From an uncultured Collinsella sp. (lineage in GTDB: Bacteria; Actinomycetota; Coriobacteriia; Coriobacteriales; Coriobacteriaceae): 17,745 nucleotides of DNA. Below, one piece after another: positions 13,624 to 17,745 of this stretch (position 1 is its first letter; each line of letters begins with the position of its first letter). Below the pieces are notes generated by a model. The model was given only the letters and a program-made list of their open reading frames with translations. It was not told where the DNA came from and did not search any database. The position numbers and the translations under genes are program-made. The stretch covers positions 1 to 17,745 of the forward strand of contig CAAEEB010000060.1 of assembly GCA_900754745.1 (NCBI GenBank), read 5' to 3'.

Positions 13624-15699
13624 ATGGGTGCTCCCAAGACCGGCAATGTAAGGAACGTGGTGCTCGTAGGCCAAGGCGGGGTGGGCAAGACTTCACTCGC
13701 CGAGGCCATGCTCCACCTTTCTGGCAAGACCGCCCGCCTGGGCGGCCACGACGGCACCAAGCCCACGCTCGACTATGACCCCGAAGAGGTCAAGCGTTCA
13801 TTTTCCATCTCGACGACCATCGCGCCGATCGATTGGAAGGGCGCCCGCATCAACGTGCTCGATGCCCCGTGCTACCCCGATTTTATCGGCGACGCCTTTG
13901 CGGCGATGAGCGTCTGCGAGACGGCTCTGTTCGTGGTCGACGCCGAGGCCGGCCCGCAGCCGACGACCGTCAAGCTGTGGTATGCGGCCGAGGACCTTCG
14001 CCTGGCGCGCGCGGTGTTTGTGAACCGCCTGTCGCGCCCCGAGGCCAGCTTTGCGACCACCATGGAGCTGCTGCAGGAGCGCTTTGGTACGCGCCTGGGC
14101 GCCGTAACTCTTCCCTGGGGCGAGGGCGAGGACTTTGACGGCATCATCGACCTGGTGCGCATGAAGGCGCGCCACTGCAACGGCGCCGAGGCCGTTGAGT
14201 CGGAGATCCCCGAGGAGTATCGTGCCCAGGCCGAGGAGGCACACGACCATCTGTGCGAGCTGGTGGCCGAGGCCGACGATGAGCTGATGATGAAGTACCT
14301 GGAAGGCGAAGAGACGCTGACGCAGGAGGAGCTCGAGGGCCTGTTGTCCAAGGCAATCGCCGAGCGCATCTTTGTGCCGGTCTTTGCGGGCGATTGCATT
14401 AAGGAGCAGGGCGTCAACTCGCTGATGGACGACATCGCCACGTACTTCCCGGCGCCGACGGACTACGGCGAGATGCCGCTCATCGACGGTGATTCGCTCA
14501 AGATCTCGAGCGACGATGACCGTCCGGTGGCATTTGTGTTTAAGACGCTGGCCGACCCGCAGCAGGGTCGCATCAGCTTTATCAAAGTGCTGACGGGCAC
14601 GCTTGAGCCGGGCCTTGAGCTGATCAATGCACGTACGCGCAAGGGTGAGCGTCTGGCTCACCTGTATGTGATGTGCGGCCGCGACATGACCGAGGTCGGT
14701 CACGCCTATGCCGGCGATATCATCGTGGCGCCCAAGCTGGCGGCCGAGACGGGCGATACGCTCTCGATTACCGGCAAGGTCGAGGCGGCGGCGTTCAAGT
14801 TCCCCAACTCGCAGTACCGCATTGCTATCGAGGCCGAGAACCGCGGCGACGAGGAAAAGCTCTATACGTTTATTGAGAAGGCATGCAAGGCCGATCCGAC
14901 CATGAGCATCGATCGTGACGAGGAGACGGGCCAGACTATCATCTCCGCCGTGGGCGAGGCGCAGGTTTCGGTGCTGCTCAATCGTCTTGAGGACCGTACC
15001 AAGGTCGTGGCCAAAAGCGTGCCGATCCGCATTCCGTATCGCGAGACCATCCGCCGCACGGCAAGCGCCCAGGGTCGCCACAAGAAGCAGACTGGCGGTG
15101 CCGGTCAGTATGGCGACTGTTGGCTGCGCGTGGAGCCGCTCATTGGGCCCGACGGCACGAGCGACGGCTATGAGTTTGTTGACGAGGTCGTGGGTGGCCG
15201 CATCCCGCGCTCGCTGATCCCCGCTGTGGACAAGGGTGTCCAGGAGACCATGAAGGACGGCATCATTGCCGGCTACCCGCTCACGGGCATTCGCGTGGCT
15301 GTGTACGACGGCTCGTATCATAGCGTCGACTCCAACGAGATGGCGTTCCGCGCGGCGGCTCGCATCGGTCTGCGCAAGGCATGCGCCGATGCCGACCCGG
15401 TGGTGCTGGAGCCCATCGAGGAAATCACGGTGACTATCCCCGAGAGCTACGCCGGCGCCGTGATGGGCGACATCTCGGCATCGCGCGGTCGCGTGACGGG
15501 CATGGAGACCGATGAGCGCGGCGACACCGTGGTCATTGCCCAGGCGCCGCTGGCAGAGCTGACGGATTATTCGACGCGCCTGCGCTCTATCACGCGCGGC
15601 ACGGGTGACTTTACCATGAAGCCTGCTGGCTATGAACAGGTGCCTTATGACGTTCAGGCCAAACTGGTCGAGCGCTATGAAGAGGGCCGCGCCAAGTAA
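13624..15699 (+). CDS. Elongation factor G-like protein with divergent G domain
   Basis: This 691-residue protein has the full EF-G layout: G domain (about 1-280), domain II, domain III, domain IV (TGGAGQYGDCW block) and a C-terminal domain V. It is closest in feel to actinobacterial FusA2/EF-G2-type paralogues, not the ribosomal fusA. There is no rpsL, rpsG or tuf beside it. The P-loop GQGGVGKT (16-23) is intact. Other motifs deviate: G3 is DAPC (80-83) for DTPG, the catalytic histidine position is Y84, G4 NKxD reads NRLS (134-137), and the G5 SA motif reads GDC (256-258). GTP specificity or hydrolysis may therefore differ from normal EF-G. Its role is unknown: ribosome recycling, stress translation or a regulatory function are all possible. 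AAGGAGG five bases before ATG 13624 sets the start. Confidence 0.9.
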   Translation: MGAPKTGNVRNVVLVGQGGVGKTSLAEAMLHLSGKTARLGGHDGTKPTLDYDPEEVKRSFSISTTIAPIDWKGARINVLDAPCYPDFIGDAFAAMSVCETALFVVDAEAGPQPTTVKLWYAAEDLRLARAVFVNRLSRPEASFATTMELLQERFGTRLGAVTLPWGEGEDFDGIIDLVRMKARHCNGAEAVESEIPEEYRAQAEEAHDHLCELVAEADDELMMKYLEGEETLTQEELEGLLSKAIAERIFVPVFAGDCIKEQGVNSLMDDIATYFPAPTDYGEMPLIDGDSLKISSDDDRPVAFVFKTLADPQQGRISFIKVLTGTLEPGLELINARTRKGERLAHLYVMCGRDMTEVGHAYAGDIIVAPKLAAETGDTLSITGKVEAAAFKFPNSQYRIAIEAENRGDEEKLYTFIEKACKADPTMSIDRDEETGQTIISAVGEAQVSVLLNRLEDRTKVVAKSVPIRIPYRETIRRTASAQGRHKKQTGGAGQYGDCWLRVEPLIGPDGTSDGYEFVDEVVGGRIPRSLIPAVDKGVQETMKDGIIAGYPLTGIRVAVYDGSYHSVDSNEMAFRAAARIGLRKACADADPVVLEPIEEITVTIPESYAGAVMGDISASRGRVTGMETDERGDTVVIAQAPLAELTDYSTRLRSITRGTGDFTMKPAGYEQVPYDVQAKLVERYEEGRAK

Positions 15700-15734
15700 C
15701 GTGTGGTTTTGCCTGCAATGTAGGTGCTGACGAA

Positions 15735-15764
15735 AAGGCCGTCCTGGGTAACCGGGACGGCCTT
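15735..15764. terminator. Bidirectional terminator
   Basis: A 13-bp stem with one T-G pair (15735-15747 with 15752-15764) closes a GTAA loop. TATTT follows on the plus strand and TTTTCG on the minus strand. It lies between the convergent EF-G paralogue and nuclease genes. Confidence 0.85.
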
Positions 15765-15829
15765 ATTTGATCCGTATGTGACGGAAGGATTGCGGATCAT
15801 TTTTTGGGCTACGGGAGGCGCGGTCGGCA

Positions 15830-16816
15830 CTAGTCTCCGGATGCCTGGTTGCGGCCGGTGGCGTAGTCGATCTGCACGTGCGGCTGCAGGTTGTAACAGT
15901 ACACGTGGAAGCACAGGGTCTTGCCGTGGTCCTCGACCGACTGTGCCTCCAGACGCACGCCGCGGCAGACGAGTTCCTCTTCGTTGTACATGGGTGTGAC
16001 GCGATAGAGAACATGGTTGCCCGTGTTGCGGATGTAGTCGAGGATCTGCTCTTCAAACGGCAGCATGCCCGTCTCGTTGAGATAACGCGTGCCGGTGAGG
16101 AGATTTTTGCGGTTGGCGTTTTCGTTGCAGAGCGACCAGGCGATGAGGTGGCAGCGGTTGTAGAGGCTCTGGCCCGGAATAAAGTCGTAGCGCTGCTGGT
16201 GCCATCCGGCTGGGTGGATACGCGAGATATCGCCGCGCTTGCCCTGGCCGAGCGATTCGGGTCCTACGCAGGCGAGCGCCTTGCGAGTGCGGCCCAGGCT
16301 GTCGAGCTTGGAGAATTTCTTAAAGCAGCCTTCTTCGGTGGCACGCTCATACTCGTCAAGCGTGAACGACGGCGTGCCGAGCGGGTGCGTGCTGTCGGCG
16401 CGAAGGGCGATGTAGGGGTTGCCGGCGTAGTCGGGAATGCTGCTGAGATAAACACCGCGGGCGCGGTTGAGGTCGGGGTTTTCCACCTCGTCGATGGGGG
16501 TGGCGGCGCTGTCCGCGGAGGCAACGTTGCCGTTGGTGTTGGTCGCGGTGGATTCGGAGCCATCGCCAGAGTTTTGGCTATTTTGAGAGTCCGAGGAGCT
16601 CGCTGTTCCCGATTCGAGCCGGGCAACCAGGTCTGCCTCGTCGTCGGTGCGGCTGGGACTTTCGTTTTGTTTTTCGGCCAGAGCTGCCGCCTGCTCATCG
16701 CTTTGCGGCGACAGCAGCTTGGGGGCTCCGTCGAGCGACCCTGTGAACAGCGCAAACCCCAGCACCACGGCGGTGCCGATGGAAAGTACTTGCTTGTAGG
16801 CGGACTTGCGCGACAT
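15830..16816 (-). CDS. DNA/RNA non-specific endonuclease, exported or membrane-anchored
   Basis: This 328-residue protein has an N-terminal hydrophobic segment (about 10-27), which can be an uncleaved anchor or a signal peptide. A Ser/Asn/Thr/Ala-rich linker (about 40-110) and a C-terminal nuclease domain (about 115-325) follow. The domain resembles the EndA/NucA-type beta-beta-alpha-metal nucleases. The usual DRGH motif appears as NRCH (220-223), with H223 the expected general base, followed by an N-rich metal-binding stretch (NENANRKNLLTGTRYLNE). C222 replaces the glycine. The domain would act outside the membrane, in nutrient scavenging from DNA or RNA, DNA uptake, or competition. AGGAG five bases before ATG 16816 is the ribosome binding site and is buried in a long hairpin. 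The gene is convergent with the EF-G paralogue and co-oriented with the regulator upstream, but a 119-bp gap makes an operon unlikely. Confidence 0.85.
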   Translation of the reverse strand: MSRKSAYKQVLSIGTAVVLGFALFTGSLDGAPKLLSPQSDEQAAALAEKQNESPSRTDDEADLVARLESGTASSSDSQNSQNSGDGSESTATNTNGNVASADSAATPIDEVENPDLNRARGVYLSSIPDYAGNPYIALRADSTHPLGTPSFTLDEYERATEEGCFKKFSKLDSLGRTRKALACVGPESLGQGKRGDISRIHPAGWHQQRYDFIPGQSLYNRCHLIAWSLCNENANRKNLLTGTRYLNETGMLPFEEQILDYIRNTGNHVLYRVTPMYNEEELVCRGVRLEAQSVEDHGKTLCFHVYCYNLQPHVQIDYATGRNQASGD

Positions 16817-16819
16817 TGC

Positions 16820-16864
16820 GGCTCCTGGCTAGATGGTTGGGAATCTACCAGTCTAGCAGGAGCC
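16820..16864 (-). promoter_or_regulatory. Hairpin sequestering the nuclease ribosome binding site
   Basis: On the minus strand GGCTCCTGCTAGA (16864-16852) pairs with TCTAGCCAGGAGCC (16833-16820) with one bulged G. Inner pairs ACCA/TGGT extend the stem around a nine-base loop. The AGGAG that serves ATG 16816 is inside the stem, paired to CTCCT. No T-run follows, so it is not an ordinary terminator for the upstream regulator gene. Translation would be low unless the stem opens. Confidence 0.65.
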
Positions 16865-16935
16865 GGCAGGGGCCGTTCTATCGAACAAATACTCAAGATT
16901 TGGGATAGACGTTACTGATTCATTTATCCCGCGGT

Positions 16936-17745
16936 CTAGATCGAGGTGGAGTCGAGCCAGTTGAGCTTGCACTCGAGAATGCGCTGCTCGCCGGGTTCGC
17001 TGCTACCGTCAAGTAGGGCGAGCAGCATTTCGGCTGCTTCGCGACCTTCCTGGTCGACGGGCTCGATGATGGTAGAAACGGTCGGCGTGGTGAGGTTGGT
17101 CCAGTCTTCGCAGTTGAGTCCCAAAAGGCCGATTTGCTGTGGGAGCAGATGGACCATGGGCTGAAGCGCCTTGTAGACGCGCGGAAGTGCCCATTGGTTT
17201 TGCACGAAGATGAGCGTGCGCTTGGCGGGGTTGAACTTGTATTTAAAGTATTCGGTGAGCTCGTTGATTGACGGCTTGTTGTGATCGATGGGGATGGCTT
17301 TGTAGAGCTGTCCATTCGCGGCTAGCGCCTCGGCATATCCCTGGAAACGCTCCATGCGGGTGCGCATTTCGGTCATGTTGGCGGCGATGGAAAAGAAATC
17401 TTCGTAGCCGGCATCGAGAAGCGCCTGCGTGGCGTTGTACACGCCGTCGTAGAGGTTGGTTTTAATCCAGCTGGTGCCCGGGCTATAGATGGCAGCGTCG
17501 AAGAAGACGACCGGCTTGCCGGCGCGCCTAATGCGGTCGTGGACGGCTTTGAAATTTGCCGTGGGTTGGATGATAAAGCCATCGACGCCCAGCGAGAGCA
17601 TCTTGTCGACGTACATGAGCTCGGTCTCGGGGTTAAAGTTGCTCGTGCAAACGACCGTCTGGTAGCCCGCGGGGAGCATGACCTGCTCCATGCCATTGAG
17701 AACGAGCCCCGCCCATTTGTTGGTGTTATCCAAAATGATGATGGC
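16936..17745 (-). CDS. LacI-family transcriptional regulator, 5' end outside the window
   Basis: The visible 269 residues form the periplasmic-binding-protein-like effector domain of a LacI/GalR regulator. The reading starts in the first beta strand (AIIILDNTNKWAGLV, equivalent to the usual I-x-x-D-x-x-N-P-F region). GVDGFIIQP and a late GLNCEDWTNLTTPTVSTI block, typical of the family, follow. The frame is open to the last base of the window, so the N-terminal helix-turn-helix DNA-binding domain and the start codon lie to the right of it. The codon at 17733-17731 is TTG, inside the gene and not a start. The effector is probably a sugar or related small molecule, but it cannot be named. The gene's stop codon (16938-16936) is 119 bp before the nuclease start on the same strand. 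Confidence 0.9.
   Translation of the reverse strand, partial: AIIILDNTNKWAGLVLNGMEQVMLPAGYQTVVCTSNFNPETELMYVDKMLSLGVDGFIIQPTANFKAVHDRIRRAGKPVVFFDAAIYSPGTSWIKTNLYDGVYNATQALLDAGYEDFFSIAANMTEMRTRMERFQGYAEALAANGQLYKAIPIDHNKPSINELTEYFKYKFNPAKRTLIFVQNQWALPRVYKALQPMVHLLPQQIGLLGLNCEDWTNLTTPTVSTIIEPVDQEGREAAEMLLALLDGSSEPGEQRILECKLNWLDSTSI

Noticed and set aside
13798..15321. Long minus-strand open frame (507 codons) opposite the EF-G paralogue
   Set aside because: Same effect of high-GC codon use on the opposite strand. The plus-strand protein aligns with EF-G throughout.
15878..16918. Plus-strand open frame (346 codons) opposite the nuclease gene
   Set aside because: Val/Ala/Gly-rich shadow sequence. 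The minus-strand frame carries a signal segment, linker and nuclease motifs.
17731..17733. Start codon of the LacI-type regulator at the first apparent methionine
   Set aside because: The codon is TTG. The frame continues to the window edge with family-like sequence, so the gene is simply cut off.

Overview
The window reads as a piece of a moderately GC-rich actinobacterial chromosome, most like Coriobacteriia and probably Collinsella or a close relative. This rests on protein character, the tilS-hpt-ftsH gene order, compact intergenic spaces and the mix of genes. It is inference from recognition, not a database match. No tRNA, rRNA, CRISPR array, prophage or intact insertion sequence was seen.

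Layout. 1-148: end of an unseen upstream unit with a strong terminator. 149-616 (-): small unrecognised membrane protein with a disordered N-terminus and a C-terminal anchor. 894-1325 (+): Hsp20-type small heat shock protein, divergent from it. 1408-2217 (-): WalJ/YycJ-like metallo-beta-lactamase-fold hydrolase. 2266-6628 (+): tilS, hpt and ftsH (tRNA-Ile lysidinylation, purine salvage, membrane AAA+ protease), a conserved housekeeping order. 6818-8008 (+): fold-type I PLP aminotransferase. 8168-8989 (+): PHP-domain metallohydrolase. 9073-10521 (-): RlmD-like 23S rRNA uracil-C5 methyltransferase. 10859-13314 (+): polar amino-acid ABC importer (Tat-type lipoprotein binding protein, permease, ATPase). 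13624-15699 (+): EF-G paralogue with an eroded G domain. 15830-16816 (-): membrane-anchored or secreted DNA/RNA non-specific endonuclease. 16936-17745 (-): LacI-type regulator, cut by the right edge.

Most coding content is ordinary housekeeping; no gene cluster stands out as a new multi-gene system. The unusual signal lies mainly between genes. There is a 139-bp element with perfect 35-bp inverted arms at 10629-10767. A 62-bp near-perfect palindrome containing GGGGACAGAC lies at 6697-6758. An imperfect palindrome of about 107 bp separates the binding-protein gene from its permease (11711-11817). A near-perfect 20-bp operator-like palindrome sits just downstream of a well-formed promoter for the ABC importer. 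A long hairpin sequesters the ribosome binding site of the nuclease gene, and a hairpin-rich leader precedes the EF-G paralogue.

The most interesting protein observation is that EF-G paralogue. Its P-loop and domains II-V look intact. However, the G3 glycine, the catalytic histidine position, the G4 aspartate (NKxD reads NRLS) and the G5 SA motif (reads GDC) all deviate, so GTP specificity or hydrolysis may be altered.
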